Shown: positions 40,390 through 50,927, numbered from the stretch's first letter. The stretch: DNA of 64,000 nt from Nonomuraea helvata (GCF_039535785.1 NZ_BAAAXV010000009.1:2480001-2544000); one strand, 5' to 3'. Notes: generated by a model not told the origin, from the letters alone. Numbers and translations are program-made.

Positions 40390-40523
40390 AGTCACGATAG
40401 TCAACCGTGTGTAAGGTCGCCGTTGCGCTTAGCCGCGGATTTTGTCTTATTTGTCCGCATTGGCGGCTGGTGAACAACGCCGACGGGCCGCCCAGGGGCG
40501 CGGATCCCTGGGCGGCGCGGCCG

Positions 40524-42563
40524 TTACTGGGTCGTGCAGACGGTCCCGTTAAGGGTGAAGACGGCGGGCAGGACGTTCGGCCCGCTGTAGTTGCCGACGA
40601 AACCGATCGTGGTGGACGCCCCCGTGGCGAGGGCGCCGTTGCCGGAGTCGTTGACGGCCTTGACGTCCGACCCGTTCTGCGTCCAGACGGCGCTCCAGCC
40701 GCTGCCCAGGCTCTGCCACGTCCTCGGCCAGCTGAAGTTCAGGGTCCAGCCGCTGACCGGGGCGCCGTTGTTGGTGATGTCGATGGCGCCGACGTAGCCG
40801 CTGGCCCAGTCGGTCTGGACGGTGAGCCGTACCGAGCAGGAGCTGGAGGCCGGCGTGCCCGTGGTGAACGTCAGCGGCGGTGACGCCCAGGAGAGGCCGC
40901 CGCCGCTGTCGCGCGCGATCACGTTGACCGTGTATCGGGTGCCCGGATTGAGGTTGTTCACGGTGAACGAGGTCCCGGTGGTCTCGCCGAGCTGCTCGCT
41001 GATGGCTCCGTTCTGCCGGTAGAGCTCGTACTTGACGATCGGGCGCGAGCCGGGGGAGGCGGCGGGCCAGGAGATGGTGGCGGCCTTCTCCGTCACCTGC
41101 GAGGCCGTGGGCTGCCCCGGCGCGCCCGGACGGCCGGTCTGGGGCGTCGCGGGGTGCAGGATGAGCGTGGTCAGGGAGAGCGGCGGGAGCGTCTGGCTCG
41201 TCGCGCTGCCCGTGCTCGAGGTGGTGATGGCGGTGGCGCCGTTGGTGTGGGTCAGTACGGTCGGCGCCCCCGAGGCCGGGCTGTAGCCCGAGTAGTCGAT
41301 CGCGACGGGGTACGACGTGTCCGACGAGGTGTTGATCAGCATGACCGCCAGGTCGCCGTTGGGCCGGCGGGCGGCGTGCGCGCTGACCTTCGCCTGGTCG
41401 GTCGCGGCCCGGACGAACTGGTCACCCGGGCGGGCGAACCTGCTCACCATCTGGAGCGCGTAGTACGGCGCGAAGGGCGTGTTGAGCGCCGGCTCGCAGA
41501 CGCTGTTGTCGGACGTGCACACGCCGCTGGACAGCAGGCCGAAGTCGCCGTAGTCGGTGTGCCCCTCGACCTGGGTGACGGCGCCGATGCCGTTGTGCAC
41601 GTTCCACCAGTCGACCGTGAACACCCCGTTCGCCAGCAGCGTCGCGTACGAGTCGGCGGCGGCCAGCGCGCCGGGCTGGGTGGTCGAGCCGTTGCTGCTG
41701 GACCCGGTGTTGAACTCGGTCATGGCGATGCCGATCCGGTCGGAGCCGGCCCCCACGTATTTCGCGATCTGCTGCCGGGTGAGCTGGACTATGTCGGGTA
41801 CGTGTCCGGTTTTGTCCAAGGCGCCCGGATACCAGTGCACGATCACGAAGTCGATCTTCGGGCCCGCGATCGACAGGACGGTCTTGTTCCAGGTGCCGCT
41901 GTCGCCGTCGGCGACGATGGCGTCGGGCCAGTTGGCGGCCGTCGTCAGCACCGCGCCGATCTTGATGGTCGGGTCGACCGCCTTCATGGCGTCCGCGTAG
42001 GCCACGACGTTGCGGGCGTACTCGGCCGGGCTCTTGTCGGCGTGGTCGTCGGCCTCCCAGGCTGAGCCGTAGTGGCCGTTGCCGTAGTTCTCGTTGCCGA
42101 TCTCCCAGTACTTGACGCCGTAGCCCTTGGTGATGTTGGCCTGGCGTACCCAGGCCGCGGCCTCGTCGGCGGTGCCGGTGCCGTAGTTGGCGGTCACCAT
42201 CGCCTGCGCCCCGGTACGCCGTACGCCGCGCATGAAGGTGTCGAAGTCGGTGTTGGGGGCCACGTAGCCGCCTGGAGCGGTGTGGTCGGCCCAGTGGTAG
42301 ATGTCGGAGTAGGAGCCGCCCGGATAACGCAGCATTTTCACGCCCGCGTCCTTGAGCCGGTCGGCGGTCTCGTCAGTGCCCAGATTGGTGTCCCAGATCG
42401 CGTGGTTGGAGCCGATTCCGGTCTCCGGGACGGTGGCGAGCGCGGCGCGCGCGTTGACGGTCACCGCTACGGGGGTGACGTCGTCGGCGTACGCCGCTGG
42501 GGCGGTCAAGGCGGTCAGCGTCAGCAGGAAGGCGGACGCGGCTCGTAACAACGTTCGGGGCAT
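40524..42563 (-). CDS. Secreted GH-A clan glycosidase with Fn3 and CBM2 (arabinofuranosidase-like)
   Basis: 679 aa. Signal peptide: RTLLRAASAFLLTLTALTAP then AAYA. A (beta/alpha)8 catalytic domain (about 30-345) has the acid/base Glu in VKYWEIGNENYGNGHYG and the nucleophile Glu in IGIAMTEFNTGSSSN. The beta-sandwich of GH51/GH39-like enzymes follows to about 465. An Fn3 domain (PGAPGQPTASQVTEKAATIS) and a C-terminal CBM2 cellulose-binding module (CSVRLTVQTDWASGYVGAID, TWQSLGSGWSAVW) complete it. Probably an extracellular plant-cell-wall hydrolase; the exact substrate is inferred. ATG 42563. Confidence 0.87.
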   Translation of the reverse strand: MPRTLLRAASAFLLTLTALTAPAAYADDVTPVAVTVNARAALATVPETGIGSNHAIWDTNLGTDETADRLKDAGVKMLRYPGGSYSDIYHWADHTAPGGYVAPNTDFDTFMRGVRRTGAQAMVTANYGTGTADEAAAWVRQANITKGYGVKYWEIGNENYGNGHYGSAWEADDHADKSPAEYARNVVAYADAMKAVDPTIKIGAVLTTAANWPDAIVADGDSGTWNKTVLSIAGPKIDFVIVHWYPGALDKTGHVPDIVQLTRQQIAKYVGAGSDRIGIAMTEFNTGSSSNGSTTQPGALAAADSYATLLANGVFTVDWWNVHNGIGAVTQVEGHTDYGDFGLLSSGVCTSDNSVCEPALNTPFAPYYALQMVSRFARPGDQFVRAATDQAKVSAHAARRPNGDLAVMLINTSSDTSYPVAIDYSGYSPASGAPTVLTHTNGATAITTSSTGSATSQTLPPLSLTTLILHPATPQTGRPGAPGQPTASQVTEKAATISWPAASPGSRPIVKYELYRQNGAISEQLGETTGTSFTVNNLNPGTRYTVNVIARDSGGGLSWASPPLTFTTGTPASSSCSVRLTVQTDWASGYVGAIDITNNGAPVSGWTLNFSWPRTWQSLGSGWSAVWTQNGSDVKAVNDSGNGALATGASTTIGFVGNYSGPNVLPAVFTLNGTVCTTQ

Positions 42564-42600
42564 CGGCGTACCTCGCCATGGTCAGCGGTGATCACTCGAC

Positions 42601-42675
42601 GCCTCCTCCTGACCAGGAGGCACGCTGATCATGAGGCGGGTCCGCCGAGCCCGTCAACCAACAGTGAAACTTTCA
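42601..42675. promoter_or_regulatory. Upstream region of the glycosidase: hairpin and TGAAACTTTCA palindrome
   Basis: GCCTCCT-CCTGACC-AGGAGGC (42601-42621) is a 7-bp stem. TGAAA-C-TTTCA (42665-42675) is a palindrome of the GAAA/TTTC type bound by LacI-type sugar regulators that govern xylanase-like genes. Likely sugar-responsive control of the glycosidase. Confidence 0.6.
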
Positions 42676-42837
42676 AAAGCGGATCACCCCAGCGAACATG
42701 GTCGTGGTCATCGCGGCCGCCGCTATGAATATCAGGCCTGATGTCAGCCAGAATCTCACCAGCCTTACCAGGTCACTTCGTCTGTGTGGGTGTGACGTGG
42801 AAGATGCGGGAAAGGTCCGGACTTCGGCAAAGGGCGT

Positions 42838-43320
42838 TCAGTCGCCGTTCGCCTGGTGCCGGGACGTCAGGGTGGCAACCGTGAGGAGCAGCGCGCTCTG
42901 GGCGAGCATGCCGGGCGCGAGTGGCGGCGCCTGGCCGACGGACTTGGTGAGCGCGTACCACCATTGGGTGAGCGGCGAGAGCCTGTCCCAGGCGGGATCG
43001 GCCGCGCCGGCGGCGTGGTTGACGGACACGTGCATGAAGACGCCGTACGCGGACGCGAGCAGGACGACCAGCGCGATCGCGCGTACCACGGTGGTCGTCC
43101 GAGGCGAGTCACGCAGGGAGAGCAGCGCGAGCGCGAACCCGAGCAGCGCCAGGGCCGCCCACGGGATCAGCTGCACCGGGCTCTGCCAATGGCGTTCGAA
43201 GGCGAGCTCGAGAGCGGCGCCCATGATGCCGATCGCGGCCAGCCCCAAGAGGCCGAGGCGCACCAGGGCGGGGCGGACGGCCGTCTTCGGCGAGGTCGTA
43301 GTGGTAGAGGTCGAGGCCAT
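42838..43320 (-). CDS. Small membrane protein with four helices
   Basis: 160 aa from ATG 43320. A Thr/Ser-rich start (MASTSTTTTSPKT) precedes four hydrophobic segments (LVRLGLLGLAAIGIMGAALE, LIPWAALALLGFALALLSL, IALVVLLASAYGVFMHVSV, GMLAQSALLLTVATLTS). The family is not recognised with confidence; similar actinobacterial proteins are DUF-type membrane proteins. It has its own promoter region upstream, divergent from the DUF1772 gene. Confidence 0.65.
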   Translation of the reverse strand: MASTSTTTTSPKTAVRPALVRLGLLGLAAIGIMGAALELAFERHWQSPVQLIPWAALALLGFALALLSLRDSPRTTTVVRAIALVVLLASAYGVFMHVSVNHAAGAADPAWDRLSPLTQWWYALTKSVGQAPPLAPGMLAQSALLLTVATLTSRHQANGD

Positions 43321-43602
43321 GCGGGGATCACCATCCGGTACGAGAGGATCTCCGGTCGTCGTCTCAAGGTCTCCAGGCTCCTTCACAGGTTTCTGTGCGA
43401 ATCCTGAAGATCTGGTGAGAAAGCGCTAAACCCCTCGGCCGGCGGAGAAACCGCCTCGAACGCCTACACCGGCTCCACCGCGTTCTCCCTGGCAGGATAC
43501 GTGTGCGGCATCCGTCCGACCCCCGGCGGGGTGCTTGATCCCCGGCGTCCACCGCCGGGAAAGCCCATGGAAGTGATCTCGCCCGCGGAGGATCATTGGC
43601 GC

Positions 43603-44067
43603 ATGGACCTACTCGCGGGCATCGCGGCGATCCTCGCCCTCGTGCTCAACGGCCTGATGGCCGGGCTCTACTTCGCGTTCTCGACGGCGGTGTCGCCGGC
43701 GCTCGACGCCATCGACAAGGACCAGGCGGCCGCCGCCATGCGCAGCGTCAACATCAAGATCCTCAACCCGAGGTTCCTGCCCACGTTCACGCTGTCGCCG
43801 GTCGTCGCGCTGGCCGCCGGGGTCCTGCTGCTGGTCGACGGGGCCGGTCTGCCGGGCGTGCTGGCCGTCGCGGCCGCGGTGGCCGGCTTCGTCGGCTCGA
43901 TCATCGTGACGGCCGCGGTCAACGTGCCGCTGAACAACGCGCTGGACGGGGGCAGCGTGGACTGGCCCGGCTACTCGCCCCGCTGGACCCGCTGGAACAC
44001 CGTGCGCGCCTGGTCCTGCGCGCTCGCCGTGGCCCTCCTGGGCACGGCGCTCTACCTCTGGAAGTGA
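43603..44067 (+). CDS. DUF1772 membrane protein (anthrone oxygenase-like)
   Basis: 154 aa. Four hydrophobic segments and LNGLMAGLYFAFSTAVSPAL, then INIKILNPRFLPTFTLSPV-type sequence and NVPLNNALDGG, then WTRWNTVRAWSC, mark the DUF1772 family, which includes anthrone oxygenases. I chose ATG 43603, where family sequence begins, though ATG 43567 is possible. GGAGG is 12 nt upstream. The function here is unknown. Confidence 0.8.
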   Translation: MDLLAGIAAILALVLNGLMAGLYFAFSTAVSPALDAIDKDQAAAAMRSVNIKILNPRFLPTFTLSPVVALAAGVLLLVDGAGLPGVLAVAAAVAGFVGSIIVTAAVNVPLNNALDGGSVDWPGYSPRWTRWNTVRAWSCALAVALLGTALYLWK

Positions 44068-44100
44068 CCGGTACGGTCGCGCCGTACCGATCACCGAGGG

Positions 44101-45480
<1,380 letters not shown>

Positions 45481-45500
45481 GAGTCGGACCATACCGTCAG

Positions 45501-45875
45501 CTAGACATCGACCTTGTACGAGAGGGTCAGCTCGTCGGCGGGCACCCCGCGGATGCCCCAGTTCGTCTTGGGCATCTCGATGATGGTGATCTCCACATCC
45601 TCGGGGTCGTAGCCGGACCTGGCGTAGATCTCCTTGATCAGCGCCCGCTTGGCCTCGTCGCTGCGCCCGGTGAAGCAGATCACCTCGATGATGAGGTAAT
45701 TCTCACTGCGCCCGGGGCAGACGAAGTCGTCCTCGTCCAGGAGCAGGAACCGGTGGAACCGCTTCTCCGGCGGCAGACCCCACGCGCTCACCAGGCACGA
45801 CTGCAGCAGGTCGGAGATCTCCCGCCGGCGCTCGGCCCACACGTCCCTGCGCCCGTACACCTTCACTTGTGCCAT
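45501..45875 (-). CDS. Tautomerase-superfamily protein lacking the N-terminal proline
   Basis: 124 aa from ATG 45875. The second half (YLIIEVICFTGRSDEAKRAL, YDPEDVEITIIEMPKTNWGI, RGVPADELTL) fits 4-oxalocrotonate tautomerase/MIF-type folds in actinobacteria. Catalytic members begin Met-Pro, with Pro1 as base. This protein begins MAQVKVYGRRDVW, so Ala takes that place. It may be inactive, or use another residue. It is 18 bases from a divergent response regulator gene. Confidence 0.75.
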   Translation of the reverse strand: MAQVKVYGRRDVWAERRREISDLLQSCLVSAWGLPPEKRFHRFLLLDEDDFVCPGRSENYLIIEVICFTGRSDEAKRALIKEIYARSGYDPEDVEITIIEMPKTNWGIRGVPADELTLSYKVDV

Positions 45876-45893
45876 GTCGGCAATATAGAGGTC

Positions 45894-46544
45894 GTGATCC
45901 GCATACTTCTGGCCGACGACGAGGCCATGATCCGCGCCGGGGTCGGGGCGATACTCGCGTCCGACCCGTCGCTGGAGGTGGTGGCCGAGGCGGGCGACGG
46001 CAGGCAGGCCGTCGACCTGGCCATCAGCCACCGCCCCGACGTGGCGCTGCTCGACATCCGCATGCCCAGGCTCGACGGGCTGGCAGCGGCGGCTGAGCTG
46101 CGGAGGGTCGCGCCTCGGACGGCCGTGGTGATGCTGACCACATTCGGGGAGGACGACTACATCGCCAAGGCACTCGACGTGGGGGCGAGCGGGTTCCTGC
46201 TCAAGTCGGGCGACCCGCGCGAGCTGATCGCCGGGATCCACGCGGTGGCCGAGGGCGCGGCGTACCTGTCGCCGAAGGTCGCCCAGCGGGTGATCGAGCA
46301 GCTCGCCGGCGGCAGGATGGCCAAGGGGGCGCGGGCCCGCGACCGCATCGGGGTGCTCACCGACCGCGAGCGCGAGGTGCTCGCCCTGCTCGGCGCGGGC
46401 ATGTCCAACGCCGAGATCGCCCGCGAGCTGCACATCGTCGAAGGCACGGTGAAGGCGTACGTGAGCGCCATCCTCACCGGTCTCGACGTGCGCAACCGCG
46501 TTCAGGCCGCGATCGTCGCCCACGAGGCCGGATTGGTAGCCTGA
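45894..46544 (+). CDS. LuxR/NarL-family response regulator (no kinase adjacent)
   Basis: 216 aa from GTG 45894 (GAGG upstream). Receiver: LLADDEAM, VALLDIRMPRLDGLAA (phospho-Asp), VMLTTFGEDDYI, FLLKSGDPREL. HTH: LTDREREVLALLGAGMSNAE, IARELHIVEGTVKAYVSAIL. No histidine kinase gene is adjacent on either side, so the partner must be encoded elsewhere. It is divergent from the tautomerase-fold gene with an 18-bp gap. Confidence 0.92.
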   Translation: MIRILLADDEAMIRAGVGAILASDPSLEVVAEAGDGRQAVDLAISHRPDVALLDIRMPRLDGLAAAAELRRVAPRTAVVMLTTFGEDDYIAKALDVGASGFLLKSGDPRELIAGIHAVAEGAAYLSPKVAQRVIEQLAGGRMAKGARARDRIGVLTDREREVLALLGAGMSNAEIARELHIVEGTVKAYVSAILTGLDVRNRVQAAIVAHEAGLVA

Positions 46545-46550
46545 CCCGTG

Positions 46551-47603
46551 ATGTATCGCCTCGTGTTCACGCAGGTCTTGCGGCGTTTCGACGCCGAGGC
46601 CGTGCACCATCTCACCGTGAGCGCCCTCGCGCTCCTCACCCGGCTGCCCGTGCTCAAGCGGCTGCTGCACCGGGCGCTCGCGCCGCACGACCCGGCCCTG
46701 CGGGTGTCCGCGTTCGGCGTGCACTTCCCCGGGCCGCTCGGGCTGGCCGCCGGGTTCGACAAGGACGCCGCGTGCGCCGAGGCGCTCGCCTCGCTCGGGT
46801 TCGGCCATGTCGAGGTCGGCACGATCACCGCGCACGCCCAGCCGGGAAACCCGCGCCCGCGCCTGTTCAGGCTGGTGCGGGAGCACGCGCTGATCAACCG
46901 GATGGGCTTCAACAACGCCGGCGCCGTGGCCGCCGCCCGCAGGCTGCGTCGCACCCGCGGCGTCCCCGTCGTGATCGGGGTGAACATCGGCAAGACCAAA
47001 GTGGTGCCCGAGTCGGGGGCCGTGGCCGACTACGTGGCCAGCGCCAAGGAGCTCGCCCCGCTGGCCGACTACCTCGTGGTCAACGTCAGCTCGCCCAACA
47101 CGCCGGGGCTGCGCGATCTCCAGGCGGTCTCGCTGCTGCGTCCGCTGCTCACCGCGGTCAAGCAGGTCGCGGACGCCACGCCCCGCCCCACGCCGCTGCT
47201 GGTGAAGATCGCGCCCGACCTCGCCGACGAGGACGTGGACGCGGTCGCCGACCTGGCGGTCGAGCTGGGCCTCGACGGGATCATCGCCACCAACACCACG
47301 ATCAGGCACGGCGGCGAGACGGGCGGGCTGTCGGGCCGCCCGCTCAAGGGCCGCTCGCTGGAGGTGCTCAGGCGCCTGCGTGCCAAGGTCGGCGACCGCC
47401 TCACGCTGGTGTCGGTGGGCGGCGTGGAGGACGTGGACGACGTCTGGGAGCGGCTGCTGGCCGGGGCGACCCTGGTCCAGGGCTACACGGGCTGGATCTA
47501 CGGCGGCCCGTTCTGGGCCTCGCGGATCCACCGCCAGCTCTCCAGGCGCGTACGCCGCCACGGCCTGAAATCCGTTACCGAGGCCATAGGCCGAACGGCC
47601 TAA
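46551..47603 (+). CDS. pyrD: Dihydroorotate dehydrogenase (quinone), class 2
   Basis: 350 aa from ATG 46551 (GTG 46548 is an alternative). PLGLAAGFDKDAACAEALAS, GHVEVGTITAHAQPGNPRPR, INRMGFNNAGAVAAA, VVNVSSPNTPGLRDLQ (catalytic Ser) and VSVGGVEDVDDVWERLLAGA define class 2 PyrD, which uses quinone and sits at the membrane via an N-terminal helix (residues 1-35). It oxidises dihydroorotate in pyrimidine synthesis. It is 10 bases before the GNAT gene, in one operon. Confidence 0.95.
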   Translation: MYRLVFTQVLRRFDAEAVHHLTVSALALLTRLPVLKRLLHRALAPHDPALRVSAFGVHFPGPLGLAAGFDKDAACAEALASLGFGHVEVGTITAHAQPGNPRPRLFRLVREHALINRMGFNNAGAVAAARRLRRTRGVPVVIGVNIGKTKVVPESGAVADYVASAKELAPLADYLVVNVSSPNTPGLRDLQAVSLLRPLLTAVKQVADATPRPTPLLVKIAPDLADEDVDAVADLAVELGLDGIIATNTTIRHGGETGGLSGRPLKGRSLEVLRRLRAKVGDRLTLVSVGGVEDVDDVWERLLAGATLVQGYTGWIYGGPFWASRIHRQLSRRVRRHGLKSVTEAIGRTA

Positions 47604-47613
47604 TCTAGGACGG

Positions 47614-48168
47614 GTGATCGAAGACGTACCCCTTTCGGACGGCGTCATCCTGCGCCTGGCCGCCGAGCAGGACGCCGAGGCCCTCCTGCACGCCTACAAC
47701 CGCAACCGTGACCACCTGAAGCCATGGGAGCCCCGCAGGCCGGCGGACTTCTTCACCCTTCAGGGCCAGGCCCTGCGGCTCAAGGACCTGCTGGAGCAGA
47801 AGGCGCAGGGCCGCTCGATGCCCTGGGTGCTCGTGGACGGCGACCAGATCGTGGGCCGCATGACACTCAGCGGCATCGTCCGCGGCCCCTGGCTCAACGC
47901 CGACCTCGGCTACTGGGTCGACGGCGACTACACGGGCCGCGGCCTGGCCACCGGGGCCGTGCGGGAGGTGTGCCGCATCGCCGACCAGGAGCTGGGCCTG
48001 CACCGGGTCGCGGCGAGCACTCTGCTCGACAACGTGGCCTCCCAGAACGTGCTGCTCAAGGCCGGGTTCGAGCCGTATGGCACCGCGGACCGCTATCTCG
48101 CGATCGACGGCCGATGGCAGGACCACCGCCTCTTCCAGCGCATTCTCAACGACCGCCCGGCCCCCTGA
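47614..48168 (+). CDS. GNAT N-acetyltransferase (RimJ/RimL-like)
   Basis: 184 aa from GTG 47614. The RimJ/L-type GNAT fold is indicated by GYWVDGDYTGRGLATGAVRE (acetyl-CoA loop Q/RxxGxA region), HRVAASTLLDNVASQNVLLK (beta5-alpha4) and GFEPYGTADRYLAIDGRWQD. This group acetylates ribosomal proteins or small molecules. It follows pyrD with a 10-base gap and converges with the hexosaminidase gene. Confidence 0.9.
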   Translation: MIEDVPLSDGVILRLAAEQDAEALLHAYNRNRDHLKPWEPRRPADFFTLQGQALRLKDLLEQKAQGRSMPWVLVDGDQIVGRMTLSGIVRGPWLNADLGYWVDGDYTGRGLATGAVREVCRIADQELGLHRVAASTLLDNVASQNVLLKAGFEPYGTADRYLAIDGRWQDHRLFQRILNDRPAP

Positions 48169-48169
48169 G

Positions 48170-49762
48170 TCACAGGCTCGGCCGGGTCGACTCCGCGTCG
48201 TGGGTCATGGCGTCGATGCGGGCCATCACGTTGGAGACGTTCACCACGCCCGGCCGGTGCGGGCGACGCCGCTGCCAGGGGTGCGGCCCCGCGAGGGGCC
48301 GGTACTCGACCCCGATCGCGTCCAGCCGCCCCAGGTGCTCATCCAGCCGCCCCGTGAAGCCGTCAGAGGACGACCCCGCCCAGGCCACCTCCGCCAGCGC
48401 GCAGGCCCTCGGCCACAGGCGGTAGTCGACCGTACGGGCGTCCGGCACGCGCTCGGTCCAGAGCTGCGCCTGCACGCCCACCACCCGCGCGCGCTCCTCG
48501 TCCGTCCACGAGTCCGGCGCGGCGTCGAAGGCGGCCACGTCCGCGACGGTGATCGCCTCCCCGATGGCCATCGGCTCGTCGGCGGAGGCCGACTCCGCGT
48601 AGTCGAAGTACAGCGGGAACACCGGGGTCGCCACCACGTCGTGCCCCGCCGCGGCGGCCCGGCGGCCCACGCCCATGCCCCGCCACGGCATGACCAGCGT
48701 GTCCTCGCGCAGCCCGCCGCTGACGAACGCCTCGTCCCACACCACGGCCCGCGCGCCTCGCTCGGCCAGCGCGTCCGCGAGCCGCCGCAGGAACCACGCC
48801 TGCAGGTCGTTGACGGAGGCCAGCCCGAGCGAGTCGCGGTACGCGGAGATCTCCGCCGAACCGGCCCAGTGGTCCAGCACGACCTCGTCGCCGCCGATGT
48901 GCACGTAGGGCGTCTCGCCCAGCGCCCCGATCAGCTCGTCGAAGACCGTGGTCAGGAACTCGACGGTCGGCGGCAGCGGCGACAGGATCGCAGGGGAGAT
49001 GCCCCAGCGGTCGAGCACGTCGCACGGCTCCCCGGTGGCCCCGAGCGCTGGGTACGCCGCCAGGATCGCCGACGCGTGCCCCGGCACGTCGATCTCGGGC
49101 ACGATCGTGACGCACCGCGCACGGGCGTAGGCGCCGATCTCGGCCAGGTCGTCGAGGGTGTAGTAGCCGCCGTGCGGGACCTCGTCGTACGCCACCGGCT
49201 CCCGGTGGAAAGTGGTCATCGTGCGCGGGCGGTGCGAGGAGACCTCGTGCAGCAGCGGGTACGCCCTGCTCTCCACCCGCCAGCCCTGGTCGTCCACCAG
49301 ATGGAGATGAAGGCGGTTGAGCTTGTGCATCGCCATCAGGTCGATCAGGCGGAGTATCTCCCGCTTGGGGAAGAAATGCCGGGCCACGTCCAGGTGCAGC
49401 CCGCGCCAGGCGAACCGCGGCGCGTCATCGATCCGCACCCCGGGCACCGGCCACGAGGCGCCGGTGGAGAAGCGGTAGGAGGCGTGGGGCAGCAACTGGT
49501 GCAGCGACTGCGCCGCGTAGAAGGCGCCGGCACGCCCGCCGGCCACGATCTCCACGCCCCGCGAGCCGACCGTCAGCCGGTACGCCTCCTCGCCCAGCCC
49601 ACGATCCCGCCGTACGTCGATCTCACCTGAGTCGCCGGGGCGCAGGTCAAGCCCGGGGAGCGCGAGACGTACGGCGTCGAGCAGGTCGCCGGACACGGTC
49701 GCACCCGAGGCCAGCTCGAAGGAGCCGGAAAGATCGGTGAGCAGCTCTGGGCGAGGGATCAT
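48170..49762 (-). CDS. Beta-N-acetylhexosaminidase (GH20)
   Basis: 530 aa from ATG 49762. Two domains: N-terminal GH20b (residues about 1-120) and catalytic TIM barrel with FAWRGLHLDVARHFFPKREI, LNRLHLHLVDDQGWRVESRA and the active-site pair in VHIGGDEVVLDHW (Asp-Glu). GH20 enzymes remove terminal GlcNAc/GalNAc, here likely from chitin or peptidoglycan fragments. No signal peptide is evident. It overlaps the amidase gene by 4 nt (ATGA), so both form a cell-wall recycling operon. Confidence 0.92.
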   Translation of the reverse strand: MIPRPELLTDLSGSFELASGATVSGDLLDAVRLALPGLDLRPGDSGEIDVRRDRGLGEEAYRLTVGSRGVEIVAGGRAGAFYAAQSLHQLLPHASYRFSTGASWPVPGVRIDDAPRFAWRGLHLDVARHFFPKREILRLIDLMAMHKLNRLHLHLVDDQGWRVESRAYPLLHEVSSHRPRTMTTFHREPVAYDEVPHGGYYTLDDLAEIGAYARARCVTIVPEIDVPGHASAILAAYPALGATGEPCDVLDRWGISPAILSPLPPTVEFLTTVFDELIGALGETPYVHIGGDEVVLDHWAGSAEISAYRDSLGLASVNDLQAWFLRRLADALAERGARAVVWDEAFVSGGLREDTLVMPWRGMGVGRRAAAAGHDVVATPVFPLYFDYAESASADEPMAIGEAITVADVAAFDAAPDSWTDEERARVVGVQAQLWTERVPDARTVDYRLWPRACALAEVAWAGSSSDGFTGRLDEHLGRLDAIGVEYRPLAGPHPWQRRRPHRPGVVNVSNVMARIDAMTHDAESTRPSL

Positions 49763-50586
49763 GCCTTGAGATACTGCTGCAATCCGTTCGCCAGCGCCAC
49801 CGCGGCCTTCTGCCGGAACTTCGGATCCGTCATCTTGGCCGCGTCCCCGGCGTTGCGCATGTTGCCGCACTCGATGAAGATCTTCGGCACCGTCGACAGG
49901 TTGAGCCCGCCGAGGTCGTTGCGGTAGTCGAGCGCGTTGCGGCCGATGTAGTTGGAGTACGGGATGCCGGTGCCCTTGGCGTAGGCGTTGCGTACGTCGA
50001 TCCCGAGCTTGCTCGAGGCGCCCACGACCTTGTCCACCGGGCCGTTGATCTTCCTGGGCATGATGATGTGGAAGCCGTGGTTGCCCGGGGCGGACCCGTC
50101 ACCGTGGATGGAGATGGCCGCGTCGGCCTTGGCCTTGTTGCCGATCGCGGCGCGCTGGGTGATGCAGGGGCCGACGCCGTCGTTGCCGGTCCTGGTCAGC
50201 TTGACCTTCGCCCCGCGGTCCTCGAGGATCTTGACGAGCCGCTGCGAGACGTCCCACGTGAAGGCGGCCTCGGTGTAGCCGCTGTTGGTCTCGGTGCCGG
50301 TCGTGTCACAGGGCTTCCACTTGGTGAGCACGTTGACCTGGCGGTTGACGGCCTTCGGGTCGCGGTAGTTGCCGCCGTTGTGGCCGGGGTCGATCACGAC
50401 GACCTTGCCCTCGAGCGGCTCGGCGTCGGGCGGGGCCTGCTTGGCGGGGGTCCGCTTGGCGGGAGCCTGCTCCACGACGGTCGCGGGAGCGGCCTGACCT
50501 GCCGCGGCGCCACCGGAGCCGGTGCCGCCACACGCGGAGGCGATCAGGCCGCAAACGGCGAGTGCTGAAGCTTGCAGAGCACGCAT
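49759..50586 (-). CDS. N-acetylmuramoyl-L-alanine amidase, lipoprotein (Amidase_3)
   Basis: 275 aa from ATG 50586. A lipoprotein signal LQASALAVCGLIASACGG (lipobox ASAC), a Ala/Pro/Gly-rich linker, then Amidase_3: VVVIDPGHNGGN (zinc His), GYTEAAFTWDVSQRL (Glu), AISIHGDGSAPGNHGF (His) and IFIECGNMRNAGDA (catalytic Glu). It cleaves the MurNAc-L-Ala bond of peptidoglycan outside the membrane. It precedes the hexosaminidase, which fits cell-wall turnover. Confidence 0.93.
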   Translation of the reverse strand: MRALQASALAVCGLIASACGGTGSGGAAAGQAAPATVVEQAPAKRTPAKQAPPDAEPLEGKVVVIDPGHNGGNYRDPKAVNRQVNVLTKWKPCDTTGTETNSGYTEAAFTWDVSQRLVKILEDRGAKVKLTRTGNDGVGPCITQRAAIGNKAKADAAISIHGDGSAPGNHGFHIIMPRKINGPVDKVVGASSKLGIDVRNAYAKGTGIPYSNYIGRNALDYRNDLGGLNLSTVPKIFIECGNMRNAGDAAKMTDPKFRQKAAVALANGLQQYLKA

Positions 50587-50678
50587 GACATCCAAGTTAC
50601 GGCACCGCCGGAGCTGCATCCCGCTTTATGCCGACTCCGGCGAGTGGAGTGCCGCGCGTCCTCTGCGAGCGCGCGCAC

Positions 50679-50927
50679 TCACCAGACGTGCTCGCCGACC
50701 TCCTGCCGCTCCAGCAGCGCGGCCAGCTCCCGCGCGTCCTCGGCGTCGAGCCCGAGGACGACGCGGGGCCGGCCCCATGGGTGGTCGAGGGAGTGGGCGA
50801 CGTAGCTGGCGACCGACTCCGCGGCGCCCTCGTTGGCCCGGCCCCTTCCCGCCCGCCAGTGCCCCCAGGCGCGCTCGAGCTCGGACGCCGCGCGCTGGGC
50901 GCAGGACACCAGTTCCGGATCACGCAT
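50679..50927 (-). CDS. Conserved hypothetical protein, 82 aa
   Basis: MRDPELVSCAQRAASELERA, then WGHWRAGRG, VASYVAHSLDHPWGRPRVVL and ALLERQEVGEHVW. I recall this as a small conserved actinobacterial protein of unknown function. GGGGGAA lies upstream of ATG 50927. It is next to, but 92 bases from, the amidase gene on the same strand. Confidence 0.7.
   Translation of the reverse strand: MRDPELVSCAQRAASELERAWGHWRAGRGRANEGAAESVASYVAHSLDHPWGRPRVVLGLDAEDARELAALLERQEVGEHVW

Noticed and set aside
45876..47648. Extension of the tautomerase frame to 715 codons on the minus strand
   Set aside because: The upstream part is antisense to the response regulator, pyrD and the GNAT start, and carries no family signal. 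The true start is ATG 45875.
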